From Streptomyces griseomycini (GTDB taxonomy: Bacteria; Actinomycetota; Actinomycetes; Streptomycetales; Streptomycetaceae): 64,000 nt of DNA. This document shows, piece after piece, positions 48,584 to 57,750 of this stretch. The translations under genes were made by a program, and so were the position numbers. Position 1 is the first letter of the stretch. Each line of letters begins with the position of its first letter. The notes beneath the pieces were generated by a model that saw only the letters and a program-made list of their open reading frames with translations, was not told the origin of the DNA and did no database searches. Location of the stretch: positions 334,059-398,058 of the forward strand of contig NZ_JACHJI010000005.1 in NCBI RefSeq assembly GCF_014203535.1. Reading direction: 5' to 3'.

Positions 48584-49534
48584 TCACGGCGATGGGGCCG
48601 TTCGCTTCGTGTAGGAGGTGACCATGGCGGTTTCCACGCGGTCGACGCCGTTGAGACAGCTGATGCGGTCGGTGAGGTAGGCGTGGAGGGCATTGGCGTC
48701 CCGGCAGACGGCGATGGCGATCAGGTTGTGGGTGCCGGTCGTGGTGCCGACGAAGGCTGCTTCGGGGTCGGAGGCCAGGGCCCGGGCGACACTGCCCAGC
48801 CGGGCGGGGGTGACGGTCAGCCAGACCAGGCATTGGGCGGAGAACCCGAACACGCGTGGGGCAACCTCGACGTCCAGCTGGAGCACGCCGGTGCGGCGGA
48901 GTTCTTCCAAGCGACGACGTACGGCGGATTCGGACCAGCCGACCTGTTGCGCGAGGCCCGGGTAGGCCGCGCGGCCGTCTGCGGCGAGGGCAGGGAGCAG
49001 GCGGCGGTCGAGTTCGGTCAGGCAGACCGGACCGGCGTCCGCGGCGGGAGGTGGCCGCAGCGCGGTGATCTGCTCCGCGGTAAGTGCTGATGTCCGCCCG
49101 GCCCAGCGGTGGTCCATCACAGGACGCAGCAGCCGTTGTACGTCGACCTGCGTGATCTGTGGCAGGCGGCCGAGCCCTTCCAAGGGCGCCGGTCCCTCCT
49201 CGGCGACGCGGAAGATGCACACGATCTCAGTACCGCTGGAGAGAACGGTCACCCAGGCCGTGTCCGGGCGGCGCGCCAACGCACGGGCCAGCGGTGCGGT
49301 GGCTGACGGCAGGCCCCGCAGACGCACCAGCCATTCGGCGTGGCCGGTACGGCGGCTGTCGGGTACGCCGGCCACCCGGGCGATCCCTGTGCTGCGGAGC
49401 CGGCCGAAGCGGCGGGCCACGGTGCGGTCGGAGACGCCGAGAACATCGGCGATCTTGCTGAAGGGGGCGCGACCGTCGAGCTGGAGCGCGTGCAGGAGTC
49501 GGAGATCGAGTGCGTCCAGCGTGACCGAATCCAC
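48584..49534 (-). CDS. Lrp/AsnC family transcriptional regulator (double-module)
   Basis: This 316-residue protein has two AsnC-type HTH segments, as in the long actinobacterial Lrp group. The first is near the N-terminus (LRLLHALQLDGRAPFSKIAD, VLGVSDRTVARRFGRLRSTG), the second at about 190-235 (LTELDRRLLPALAADGRAAY, GWSESAVRRRLEELRRTGVL), each followed by a RAM-like ligand domain. It probably senses an amino acid or related metabolite. GTG 49534 is six bases after TACACT, suggesting leaderless translation. It is divergent from a glyoxalase-fold gene, its likely target. Confidence 0.9.
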   Translation of the reverse strand: MDSVTLDALDLRLLHALQLDGRAPFSKIADVLGVSDRTVARRFGRLRSTGIARVAGVPDSRRTGHAEWLVRLRGLPSATAPLARALARRPDTAWVTVLSSGTEIVCIFRVAEEGPAPLEGLGRLPQITQVDVQRLLRPVMDHRWAGRTSALTAEQITALRPPPAADAGPVCLTELDRRLLPALAADGRAAYPGLAQQVGWSESAVRRRLEELRRTGVLQLDVEVAPRVFGFSAQCLVWLTVTPARLGSVARALASDPEAAFVGTTTGTHNLIAIAVCRDANALHAYLTDRISCLNGVDRVETAMVTSYTKRTAPSP

Positions 49535-49619
49535 CTGATCAGTGTAAGCCGGTGTCGGACAGCGGCGTGGGTACGGCAGTTGGGGGTCAGGCACGGACGG
49601 TCGATGAAGTATCGGCCCC

Positions 49620-50495
49620 ATGACACGCGACATCCAGGGCATCCATCACACCGGGATCCTGACCCGCGACCTCGAAGGGCTGGAACGGGCTTACCTCTCA
49701 TTCGGGTTCACCCTCAGTCCTCGCTCGCGGCACCTGCTCGGCGGGCGACCGGGCCGACCGCCGGTGCCCGGCTGCACGGCCGACCGGTGCGCACTGTTCG
49801 GCGGGTCGTACATCGAGCTGCTCGGGATCGTGGACGAATCCGCACCCGACCCTTGGCACACCAAGGCGATGGCCGACGAGTACGAGGGCTTCCGGCTGCT
49901 CAACCTCGACACCGACGACGCCGACGCCGCCGACCGCCGGCTGACTGACGCCGGGCTGCGCACCTCGGGAGTGCTGGAACTCGAGCGAGGTGTGGACACA
50001 GAGGAAGGACCGCGCACGGTGCGCGCCCGCGCCGTGCACATCGATCCGCGCTCGACCCCGGAGGGCCATGTCGGGATCGCCCAGCACCTCACTCGCCGGT
50101 ATGTGCACCAGCCCCGCTATCTCAACCACCCGAACGGTGCTCGGGGCCTCGGCGCCGTGCTGATCGTGGCCGCCGACACCGAGTTCGACGGGATCACGAA
50201 CCGGTACACCCGCATGGTGGAGGCAACCGCCAGGTACGAGGGCCCGGTCGCCGTTCTGGAGACGGCCGCTGCACGGCTGGAGATCGTCCGCGCCTCGCAC
50301 GCCGGTGACGTGCTGCCCGGCGAACCCGTCCCGGCCTCCTCCTGCCTGGCCGCGATGACCGTCCTGGTCGACGACGTCGATGACGCCCGAAAGGTCGTCG
50401 AGAGCGGCGGCACGGTGACCCAGCCGACCGGTGGTGGATTCTTCGTCTCCGCCCGCCGCACGTACGGAGTCGGCCTGTTCTTCACCCGCGGCTGA
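49620..50495 (+). CDS. VOC/glyoxalase-like family protein
   Basis: This 291-residue protein has two vicinal-oxygen-chelate halves: N-terminal IHHTGILTRDLEGLERAYLS with metal-ligand His and later IELLGIVDE, and C-terminal LAAMTVLVDDVDDARKVVES with GGFFVSARRTYGVGLFF. It resembles the Glyoxalase_3 group. It may bind or convert a small metabolite with a divalent metal. Its divergent Lrp neighbour suggests amino-acid-linked control. ATG 49620 lacks a clear ribosome site. Substrate unknown. Confidence 0.88.
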   Translation: MTRDIQGIHHTGILTRDLEGLERAYLSFGFTLSPRSRHLLGGRPGRPPVPGCTADRCALFGGSYIELLGIVDESAPDPWHTKAMADEYEGFRLLNLDTDDADAADRRLTDAGLRTSGVLELERGVDTEEGPRTVRARAVHIDPRSTPEGHVGIAQHLTRRYVHQPRYLNHPNGARGLGAVLIVAADTEFDGITNRYTRMVEATARYEGPVAVLETAAARLEIVRASHAGDVLPGEPVPASSCLAAMTVLVDDVDDARKVVESGGTVTQPTGGGFFVSARRTYGVGLFFTRG

Positions 50496-50603
50496 ACGCC
50501 CCGGCCCACCTCACCCCGCCCTGCACCTCCCGCCGTCGAACGGCCGGCCCCGTGAAGAAGGCCGCCGCTCCCTTGCACGTCTTCGCTCTCCTCGGAGGAC
50601 ACC

Positions 50604-51134
50604 ATGCTCGGTACCCTCATGCTCCTCGTCGGCCCGGCGCTGGGATTCCGCCTGCTCGGCTCCCTGGGGATCAGACGGTTCGCGACCTGGAAAGCCAGTA
50701 CCACGCACGGCTTGGCGATCATGCTCGTGGCCACCGCGACCGCGCACTTCACACCACCAGGCGTCACCGTGATCCCCAGCCACGACGACCTCTCGGCCAT
50801 GGTGCCGCCGTTCGTGCCGTTTCCCCACGCAATGGTCTACGCAACCGGCACACTCGAGTTCCTCGGTGCCGCCGGACTCATCCGAGCCACGACACGTCCC
50901 GCGGCCGGGATCTGCTTGGCCGTACTCTTTGCGCTGATGCTGCCGGCCAACATCTACGCTGCCCTCGAGGACATTCCGCTCAACGGCGCTCCAGCCACGC
51001 CGTTGTGGTTCAGGATTCCCGAGCAACTGCTCTTCATCGTGCTCGCACTGTGGGCCGCCTCCACTGCCCACAACACCCCCCGAGGCCTGCTGAACGTCAT
51101 CCGGCCCGGCACCGGCCACAGTGCTGCCCGGTGA
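50604..51134 (+). CDS. DoxX-like family membrane protein
   Basis: This 176-residue protein has four predicted TM helices: MLGTLMLLVGPALGFRLLGS, a THGLAIMLVATATAHF helix, YATGTLEFLGAAGLI and LPANIYAALEDIPLNG/LLFIVLALWAA. The pattern and A-x-F-F/H positions fit the DoxX superfamily, which is linked to redox or respiratory functions. GGAGGACACC precedes the ATG. Whether it is co-transcribed with the VOC gene 108 bases upstream is uncertain. Confidence 0.85.
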   Translation: MLGTLMLLVGPALGFRLLGSLGIRRFATWKASTTHGLAIMLVATATAHFTPPGVTVIPSHDDLSAMVPPFVPFPHAMVYATGTLEFLGAAGLIRATTRPAAGICLAVLFALMLPANIYAALEDIPLNGAPATPLWFRIPEQLLFIVLALWAASTAHNTPRGLLNVIRPGTGHSAAR

Positions 51135-51141
51135 AGGATGC

Positions 51142-51477
51142 TCACTTGGCGGGCCTCGGCCTCTGAGCGGAGGTGTGCGCGTGGGCGGTGCCCACCGGGA
51201 TGCCGATGCCGCCGGCGATCTGGACGAGCGTGTCGTCCCTGCGCAGGCGCACCGAGGCAGACCAGCGCATGCGGGTGCGGCGGGAGCCTGCGGCGACGGC
51301 TCCCTCCCGGGCGGGCGGCCTCCGGTCCCCGACCGTGGGGATCGCGAAGCCCGCCACGCAGTGGAGTGCGGGATCAACCGCCTCAAGCGCAACCGGGCAG
51401 TGGCCACGCGGTTCGACAAGCTCGCGGTCCGCTTCGAGGTCACTGTCCTGGCCGCCGCGGTCGGCGCATGGCTGTGA
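51142..51477. pseudogene. Two opposed IS5-type transposase scraps
   Basis: On the plus strand, HAVECGINRLKRNRAVATRF then DKLAVRFEVTVLAAAVGAWL to a stop (about 51355-51477) matches the C-terminus of IS5-type transposases. On the minus strand, RTRMRWSASVRLRRDDTLVQ then IAGGIGIPVGTAHAHT (about 51170-51290) matches an HTH_Tnp_4 N-terminus. These are different elements joined head to tail by decay. Confidence 0.68.
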
Positions 51478-51769
51478 CCCGCTCGAGGTGCCGTCCACCC
51501 GTGCCGTGCTGATATCGAACAGGCCGAGCCGGACGAGGGGAAGCCGCCGGCGGGAGCTCGGTACCACGGCACCACCACACGACGGCTACCCGGCCCACGA
51601 CACCGGCCACACGCTCCCGCGGGGCACGGAGCGACAGTCAAGTCCGCACGCGGGCCGCGGAATACTCGGCTGCGACCGAGGCCGGCCAGCCCATAGGATC
51701 CCCGTTCGAGGCGCTGACATGGCGCCCTGCCGACAGTCGGAATTCAACGGACCGAGGACGCGTGACGCA

Positions 51770-52483
51770 ATGAGCAGCCGACTCTTCGCAATCTCCTTCG
51801 ACGCGCACCAGCCCGAGCGCCTGGCGCACTTCTGGTCCGGCGTCCTCGGCTTGGAGAGGGCCGACGATCGTTACGACGGCGTCGCCCTGCTGTCCGGGAA
51901 CGACGCCGGCTACCGCCTCGGTTTCCGTCCCTCCCAGGCGCAGAAGACCGCCCAGAACCGGCTGCACTTCGACCTGACCAGCTCTTCCCTGGAGGAGCAG
52001 CAGGAGACCGTGGCCAGGGCGCTCGACCTCGGTGCGCGGCACGCGGACGTCGGCCAGGGACCGGACGCGTCCCACGTGGTGCTCGCCGACCCCGAGGGCA
52101 ACGAGTTCTGCGTCCTCGAGCCGGGCAATGATTTCCTCGCCGGTTGCGGCTTCATCGGAGCGCTCGCCTGCGATGGTTCGCAGGCCGTGGGCTACTTCTG
52201 GAGCGAGGCGCTGGGCTGGCCGTTGGTCTGGGACCAGGACGAGGAGACCGCCATCCAGTCGCCGAACGGCGGTACGAAGATCACGTGGGGCGGTCCGCCG
52301 CTGATGCCGGACTCCGACAAGGACCTGCACTTCGACCTCGTGCCGGACGACGATCAGCAAGCGGAGGTCGAGCGCCTGCTCTCCCTCGGGGCGAAGCGCC
52401 TGGACTCCGCCCACGGCGGGGACGGCTCGGTGCTGCTGGCCGACCCCGACGGCAACACGTTCCGCGTGCTCACGCGCCGGTGA
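51770..52483 (+). CDS. VOC family protein (tandem glyoxalase-fold)
   Basis: This 237-residue protein has two VOC modules: SSRLFAISFDAHQPERLAHF, WSGVLGLERADDRYDG and HVVLADPEGNEFCVLEPGND in the first half; AVGYFWSEALGWPLVWDQDE and DGSVLLADPDGNTFRVLTRR in the second. The D-P-x-G-N-x-F-x-V-L motif recurs at the end of each. Such proteins include glyoxalases, dioxygenases and bleomycin-binding resistance proteins; this architecture is usually uncharacterised. ATG 51770 chosen by module boundary. Confidence 0.9.
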   Translation: MSSRLFAISFDAHQPERLAHFWSGVLGLERADDRYDGVALLSGNDAGYRLGFRPSQAQKTAQNRLHFDLTSSSLEEQQETVARALDLGARHADVGQGPDASHVVLADPEGNEFCVLEPGNDFLAGCGFIGALACDGSQAVGYFWSEALGWPLVWDQDEETAIQSPNGGTKITWGGPPLMPDSDKDLHFDLVPDDDQQAEVERLLSLGAKRLDSAHGGDGSVLLADPDGNTFRVLTRR

Positions 52484-53232
52484 AGCCGGAACCGAGGGAG
52501 CCGCGGTAGGAGGTTGCCGCTGCGGGGAGCAGAGCAGAGAGCCGGACAGGCCCCCGTCACCCAACGGGCAGATCAACGCGTCCCGCCGGGTTCCGTGACC
52601 GGCCGGAGTGGCGAGAGCCGGTAGGAGGCCCGGGCAGCCGCGAGCGTGCGGGCACTCCTCCAGGAGGCGGTTGCACAGGCCGCGCACCAGACCGGTCTCG
52701 TGGCGGGCATGAGCCTGTCGGCGCAGGCGCCAGGCAGTCGCACCCCGTGCTGCAGCAGTCCTGCCTCCGCCTGGACATGACCGGAGGCCTGGGCCGTGTG
52801 GACCACCACGCGGCGCCTCAGGTCCTGGTGCTCGGCACGGCGCACGGAGGGCTCGGCGGTGATCGTGACGGCCCTCTCCTGCCGGGAGCCACGGCCGCCC
52901 GGACCGGTGGGAGGAGGAGCGTCTGCGGCCTGGGGCTGTGACTGCTTCCCTGGCCGAGTGCCGAGGGTGTCCGGGACAACCAGGGCGCGTTCTGCCGGAT
53001 CCGGTGATCGGCTGCGAGTGCTGTGACCCTCCGAGGGGGTGTCGAACGAACGGATCGTCAAGGTCGAGCTGTACCGGCCGGTGCCCGGCGAGGCGGACGC
53101 CTGTCCGCGGCTCGCCCCGGCGCCGGCCCGCCCGATCCGCTGGGACCTCGTCGCCCAGCAGTGCGACCAGGTGATCAATGCGCGTCGCGCCACCCCGCCA
53201 GGAACCTCGCCGTGGTGTGGCCGCGCAAGGAC
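52484..53232. other. About 750 bases of decayed sequence
   Basis: The minus strand at about 52570-52900 has a coding-like run (VTITAEPSVRRAEHQDLRRR, GHVQAEAGLLQHGVRLPG) broken by a frame change into LCNRLLEECPHARGCPGLLP. No family recognised. On the plus strand, RPIRWDLVAQQCDQVINA (about 53130-53185) faintly resembles the Tn3 transposase segment I-R-W-D-L-I-A-Q-Q-Y-D-Q-M; too short to be sure. Confidence 0.35.
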
Positions 53233-53685
53233 TCAGCTTGCGGCCTTCTTGACGAGAGTGGTGATCATCTGTGCGGCTTCGTCGCTCAGCTCGGTCACGG
53301 CGTAGGAGGTGGGCCACAGGCCGCTGTCGCTGTCGAGGTTCGCTGCGGTGGTGAAGCCGAAGGTCGAGTAACGCTCTTTGTCGACGCGCCCACTGCGGAA
53401 GAAGCACACGACCTTCCCTTTCCTTGCGTAGGCCGGCTGCCCGTACCACAGCTTCGGTGACAACTCCGGGGCGCTGGTGGTGACGATGGCATGGATGCGT
53501 TCGGCCACTGCGCGGTCCGCTGCCTCCATCTCCGCGATCCTCGAGAGCACGTCGAGTTCCTCGGCGGCCGCCTTGTTGCCGCGACCACGATTCACCTCCT
53601 TCTTCAGTTCCGCGGCGCGCTCCTTGATGGCATGACGCTCTTCCTCGGAGAAGCCCTCCGTGCTCGTGCCGGTGTTCGCGCTCAT
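53233..53685 (-). CDS. DUF1801 domain protein (YdhG-like)
   Basis: This is a 150-residue protein with a charged N-terminal helix region (FSEEERHAIKERAAELKKEV, NRGRGNKAAAEELDVLSRI) and a DUF1801 core: VTTSAPELSPKLWYGQPAYA, RKGKVVCFFRSG and RYSTFGFTTAANLDSDSGLW. The YdhG branch has been linked to iron delivery, but the actinobacterial form with this N-terminus is uncharacterised. ATG 53685 has GGGGG five bases upstream; an overlapping GTG at 53688 is also possible. Confidence 0.9.
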   Translation of the reverse strand: MSANTGTSTEGFSEEERHAIKERAAELKKEVNRGRGNKAAAEELDVLSRIAEMEAADRAVAERIHAIVTTSAPELSPKLWYGQPAYARKGKVVCFFRSGRVDKERYSTFGFTTAANLDSDSGLWPTSYAVTELSDEAAQMITTLVKKAAS

Positions 53686-53919
53686 CACTGCCCCCTCTCC
53701 TGATCGTGTGCGGTGTGAAGTGCTTCGACGCTAGCCGTGCCGCAGGAACCGGTGCTTCTCGATTCCTGATCGATGCTCACCCCGCACCCCCGCCCGCCGT
53801 TCAGTCCCAGGGCGCGCCGGTCCCGGCGTGGCGACGAACCCGCTGCCCGCGAGGCGGTTGCGCCGTGCAACGACGGTGCTCGTGGAACTCGGGCGTGGGG
53901 AGGCACGACGTCTACGTGA

Positions 53920-54306
53920 CATCGCCGCGTCCGCGACCGAGTCGGCCGTGAATACGCCAAGCCGCTGAACCTCGAGGCACTGGCCCGTGGGGCGCACATG
54001 CCGGTCGGGCACCTGAGCCGGGAGTTCCGCCGCGCCTGTGGTGCGTCTCCCTGCTCGCACCTGATGACCCGGCGGATCGAACGGGCGATGACGCTGCCGC
54101 GCCGCGGGGACCTGAGCGTCACCGAGGTCTGCTTCGCGGTGGGTTTCTCCTCGCCGGACACCTTCAGCACGAGGTTCACCGAGTTGGTCGGCGTGCCGCC
54201 GGGCGGCTACCGCCGCGACCATTCGCAGACCGGGACAGGAATCCCGTCGTGCCTGGCCGAGCAGGTGACCAGACCGGTCAAGAACCAAGGGGCCCGCGCC
54301 CGGTGA
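53920..54306 (+). pseudogene. AraC family regulator lacking its start
   Basis: From 53920 the frame reads HRRVRDRVGREYAKPLNLEA, then LARGAHMPVGHLSREFRRAC, LMTRRIERAMTLPRRGDLSV and TEVCFAVGFSSPDTFSTRFT: a nearly complete double-HTH AraC domain. An in-frame TGA at 53917 immediately precedes it and the first ATG (53998) falls inside the first HTH, so the protein is probably truncated. Confidence 0.72.
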
Positions 54307-54314
54307 CGTCGCTT

Positions 54315-54531
54315 GGAACTCCTGACGGAAAGACCTCGGGCGCCGCCAGCAGATGAGTGCGCATCCGAGGGCGAGGAAGGCTTCGTGAAGGTCGTCGCGG
54401 ATCTCCCGACGGATCCGCAGGCGGCGGAACCAGTGCAGGTGGGCGAACGCGCGCTCCACGACCCAGCGTCGGGTGCCCAGGCCGGAGCCGTGTTCGGTGC
54501 CGCGGCGGGCGATCAGTGGCTTCGAGGTCAC
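54315..54531 (-). pseudogene. IS5-family C-terminal remnant, left of ADP-ribosylglycohydrolase
   Basis: KPLIARRGTEHGSGLGTRRW, VVERAFAHLHWFRRLRIRRE and LALGCALICWRRPRSF are the standard end of an IS5 transposase. It is the same segment, in the same orientation, as 55536-55745. Confidence 0.8.
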
Positions 54532-54623
54532 AGACCAGGCCGCCCAGCACCATGTCCAGGTCAGAAGCCTGACGGCTCCGAAACCGGAGTGCGGGAGAGC
54601 CGTCGCGCTGCGATACTGCGCCG

Positions 54624-55532
54624 ATGATCAATGTGCCTACTGCTGTGCTGGATTCGTTGTACGGGCTCGCCTTCGGCGACGCCTTCGGCGATCGCTGGTT
54701 CAGCATCCTGCGCAGGCATGGTACGGCAGCCCTGGAGGCGCGGACGCTGCCCCCGGAACCGCTGTGGCGGTGGAGCGACGACACCGCTCAAGCGCTCGTT
54801 CTCGTCCGGGAGCTCGTCGAGGGCGGCGGCATCGTCGACCAGGACCGCCTGGCCCTTCGCCTCGCGGCGGCCTACACCGAGGACACGCACCGCGGCTATG
54901 GAGCCTCGATGCATGACGTGCTGCGCCGGATCGATGCGGGCGAGCCCTGGCAGGAGGTGGTCGCCGGACAGTTCGGCGGCCAGGGATCCTGGGGCAACGG
55001 CGCGGCCATGCGAGCCGCCCCGCTCGGTGCCTGGCACGGCGCCGACCTCGATGTGGTCGCTGAGCAGGCCGCCCGCCAGGGCGCGGTCTCGCACCACCAT
55101 CCGGAGGCGGTCGCCGGGGCGGTGGCGGTCGCCCTGGCCGCGGCGCTGGCGACCCGCAGCCGGGGCGGGCCCACCCCGGCCAGATCGGACTTCCTTCAGG
55201 CAGTCGCCGAACGACTCCCCGACAGCGACGTCCGGTCGGGAGTGCGGATCGCGGCCCGGATGCCGGAGCACACCTCGGTTCGGCACGCCGCGGAGGTCCT
55301 GGGCTCCGGCTACCGGATGTCGGGGCCCGACACCGTCCCGTACGCCCTGTGGTGTGCGGCGGGGCACCTCGACGACCTGCACGAGGGCCTGTGGGTCACG
55401 GTCGCCGGGCGCGGCGACATCGACACCACCTGTGCCATCGCGGGCGGGGTCATCGCCGCCCGCACCGGCGTTGCCGCCCTTCCCCCTGCATGGCACGCGG
55501 CCTGCGAACCGCTGCCCCCGGTCGTGACGTAG
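54624..55532 (+). CDS. ADP-ribosylglycohydrolase family protein
   Basis: This 302-residue DraG/ARH-fold enzyme removes ADP-ribose from proteins or small molecules using two Mg2+ ions. Metal-site motifs: GLAFGDAFGDRW near residue 14, WSDDTAQA (50-57), GNGAAMRAAPLG near 120 and the C-terminal GRGDIDTTCAIAGGVIAAR near 271. It is full length, with ATG 54624 six bases after GATACT, suggesting a leaderless mRNA. No ADP-ribosyltransferase gene is visible nearby. It is bracketed by direct IS5-type remnants, consistent with a mobile cargo gene. Confidence 0.92.
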   Translation: MINVPTAVLDSLYGLAFGDAFGDRWFSILRRHGTAALEARTLPPEPLWRWSDDTAQALVLVRELVEGGGIVDQDRLALRLAAAYTEDTHRGYGASMHDVLRRIDAGEPWQEVVAGQFGGQGSWGNGAAMRAAPLGAWHGADLDVVAEQAARQGAVSHHHPEAVAGAVAVALAAALATRSRGGPTPARSDFLQAVAERLPDSDVRSGVRIAARMPEHTSVRHAAEVLGSGYRMSGPDTVPYALWCAAGHLDDLHEGLWVTVAGRGDIDTTCAIAGGVIAARTGVAALPPAWHAACEPLPPVVT

Positions 55533-55535
55533 CAA

Positions 55536-55745
55536 GGACTCCTGCCGGGATGAGCTCAGGCGCCGCCAGCAGATGAGTGCGCATCCGTGGGCGAGGAAGG
55601 CTCCGTGGATGCCGTCGCGTCCCTCCCAGCGGATGCGCAGGCGGCGGAAGCCGTGGAGCCAGGAGGTGGCGCGTTCGACGACGCAGCGGAAGGTGCCCGG
55701 GCCGGAGCCGTGCGGCTGTCCGCGTTCGGCGATCACGGGCCGGGG
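55536..55745 (-). pseudogene. IS5-family C-terminal remnant, right of ADP-ribosylglycohydrolase
   Basis: RPVIAERGQPHGSGPGTFRC, VVERATSWLHGFRRLRIRWE and LAHGCALICWRRLSSSRQES mark the end of an IS5 transposase. The DNA (about 55536-55737) aligns with 54315-54516 at roughly 75-80% by eye. It is fused in frame behind the next transposase. Confidence 0.8.
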
Positions 55746-56573
55746 GTTGACTTCGAGGTTCGTCAGGACGAGCGGAGCACGCAGGAGGCGGGTGACGCGG
55801 GCGGGGTCGGTGCGGGGTTCGGTGAAGGTTCGCCAGTTCTTGAGGTGGGCGAAACCGTGCTCGACCGGTGCGCGTCCGACGGCGAGGACGCGGTTGGCTT
55901 CCTTCTCGCCCAGGGTGAGCTTGTGAGTGCGGCTGGCGGCGTAGCCGGTGACGATCACGGGGTCGAGCATGTCGTTGTCCAGGCCGCGGAAGCCGAGGTC
56001 GGCCAGCGCCCCGAGGCCGGCGGTGCGCAGGTGGGCCAGGATGTAGTCGTGGCGGGCGGCGGTGTTGTCGTGGGGGCGGCCGGGCCGGGCGGCGGATATC
56101 CAGATCAGGCGTCCCTTCTCGTCAGTCAGGGCGAGGAAGTGCAGGCCGTGGCTGCGGTGCTTGCCGGAGTGGTTCCGCCGGTCGGCCTTGCCAGTGCGAC
56201 GCTGGGTGCGGATGAGGGCGCCGTCGATCAGGACCACCTCCCCACCCTGCTTCGCGACCTTCTTCAAGGCGCGATCCAGGCGCGGCGCCCGGGCGGCGAG
56301 CAGCCCGATCAGCTCGTCGCGCCAGGGGCGGACGGTGGACTCGGACACGTCGTTTCCGCCGGCCATGTCGGCCAGACGCTGGTCATGGCGCAGCACGGCC
56401 AGCACGATCACCGCGATCTTCCCCGGCGGCAGGATCCGCCACCTGGACCGAATCGCCTTCAGATGACGCCTGAGCAGGTCGGCGAGGTGGTTGACGGTGC
56501 GTGTGGACAGCGGCAGACGGCACTGACAGTCAAGCGGACAGGTGTCCTCGGCATACTCTTTGGTTTTCGTCAC
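55746..56573 (-). mobile_element. DDE_Tnp_4-type transposase gene, stop codon lost
   Basis: The first 276 codons look like a complete transposase: HTH region PLSTRTVNHLADLLRRHLKA and GGNDVSESTVRPWRDELIGL, catalytic Asp in GEVVLIDGALIRTQRRTG, second Asp in ARPGRPHDNTAAR, and Glu in APVEHGFAHLKNWRTF, ending at LVLTNLEVN. Instead of stopping, the frame continues through the IS5 remnant and antisense to the ADP-ribosylglycohydrolase gene to 54561 (670 codons in all). The extra part is not protein-like. Activity is uncertain. Confidence 0.8.
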
Positions 56574-56665
56574 ACAATTCCAACGGCTGCCGGGGGCAAC
56601 GGGGTTACTCGCGCCGCACCACTCCGGGCTGCTCTTGACGGGCTCGCCCCGAGGGCCGACGCCAG

Positions 56666-57523
56666 TCAGCCGGTCCGTGGGGTGTCGCCGTCCTGATCGG
56701 CCGAGTGAAACAGTTCGATGACACGTTCCTCGTACCGGACGCGGGCCGGGGAGAAGTCGTACGGCATCTTGCCGACGGCCTCCATCACGTTCATCCTCGC
56801 CCCGCCCTCTTCCTCGCCGGCGTGCTCGTCCTCCTGGTCCAGGAGGCCGTCGAGGGCCTCGTCCAGACCGGATCTTTCGATGGCGGCTGCCAGGGCGGTC
56901 TCGTGATCACATCGCTGGGCGGCCAGGTCTTCGATGCGAGGGTCGTCGGGGGACATGGTGTCGTCCAGGGCCGCCTCGGCCTCGGCCAGGCGGTCTTCCT
57001 CGGCCCGCAGCTCGGGGTGGGTGGCCAGGACGATGAACCGGTCGGCCTGGAGAGCGGCGCCCAGAGGGCCGAAGAGGCGCTCCGTGACCAGGAGGGTATC
57101 GAGGTCGGCGGAGCGCAGGGCTCCGGGCGGTAGATCGCGCAGGCGGCCAGTGACCAGCGGTGAGAGCAGGCCCAGGGGGCTGCCCACCTCACGGAGGCGG
57201 TGCACGGCGGCCCGCTGGGCTTCGGCGGCGGCCGCCTTGGAAGCGAGGGACTCCTCCAGCCGGGCCAGGGACTGCTCGATGCCGGTGGTGCCCTTGAAGG
57301 CGGCCCGGATGTCGTCCAGGGGGATACCCGCATCGGCCATCCTGCGGATCCACAGCAGGCGGATCATGTCGTCGTATCCGTAACGGCGGCGGTCGTCGCT
57401 GCCGCGTTCCGGTTCGGCGAGGAGCCCGATGGCGTGGTAGTGGCGGACGGCGCGGGGTGTGGTCCCGGCGAACGCGGCGGCATCGCCGATCTTGACCCGG
57501 CGGGGAATCGCAGGAAGGGGCAT
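56666..57523 (-). CDS. MerR family transcriptional regulator
   Basis: This 285-residue protein has an N-terminal MerR winged HTH: VKIGDAAAFAGTTPRAVRHY, HAIGLLAEPERGSDDRRRYG, YDDMIRLLWIRRMADAGIPL. A long coiled coil follows (SLARLEESLASKAAAAEAQR) and an extended C-terminal domain of about 150 residues, longer than metal-type MerR proteins, as in actinobacterial drug-sensing members. It lacks an obvious Cys metal site. GAGAGG lies nine bases before ATG 57523. No divergent target gene is intact. Confidence 0.92.
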   Translation of the reverse strand: MPLPAIPRRVKIGDAAAFAGTTPRAVRHYHAIGLLAEPERGSDDRRRYGYDDMIRLLWIRRMADAGIPLDDIRAAFKGTTGIEQSLARLEESLASKAAAAEAQRAAVHRLREVGSPLGLLSPLVTGRLRDLPPGALRSADLDTLLVTERLFGPLGAALQADRFIVLATHPELRAEEDRLAEAEAALDDTMSPDDPRIEDLAAQRCDHETALAAAIERSGLDEALDGLLDQEDEHAGEEEGGARMNVMEAVGKMPYDFSPARVRYEERVIELFHSADQDGDTPRTG

Positions 57524-57750
57524 GCGAGGGAACCTCTCAATGTCGTGCTCGCCGCCTACTGGACCACATGCCGCTACGGCACATGCAAACCCCTCTGTCG
57601 TGGAGGCGCGCGCCTGTACTCCCGCACCATCGAAGGCGTACGGACCGCTGCACGGGTAGAGAAGACGTACCGGACGAGCAGACCTGGGGAACAGCCTTGA
57701 GGGGTGGGGAATTCAATCAACGAGCGCCATCAGGGCGGCAGCGTCCCTGG
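57524..57750. promoter_or_regulatory. MerR upstream region with small palindrome
   Basis: TGCCGCTACGGCA at 57569-57581 is a perfect 5+3+5 palindrome 46 bases before the MerR start, and may be an operator. No gene is present in the interval. Confidence 0.35.

Noticed and set aside
53039..53305. Tn3 transposase gene
   Set aside because: Only about 18 residues resemble Tn3; kept as a weak remark in the interval entry.
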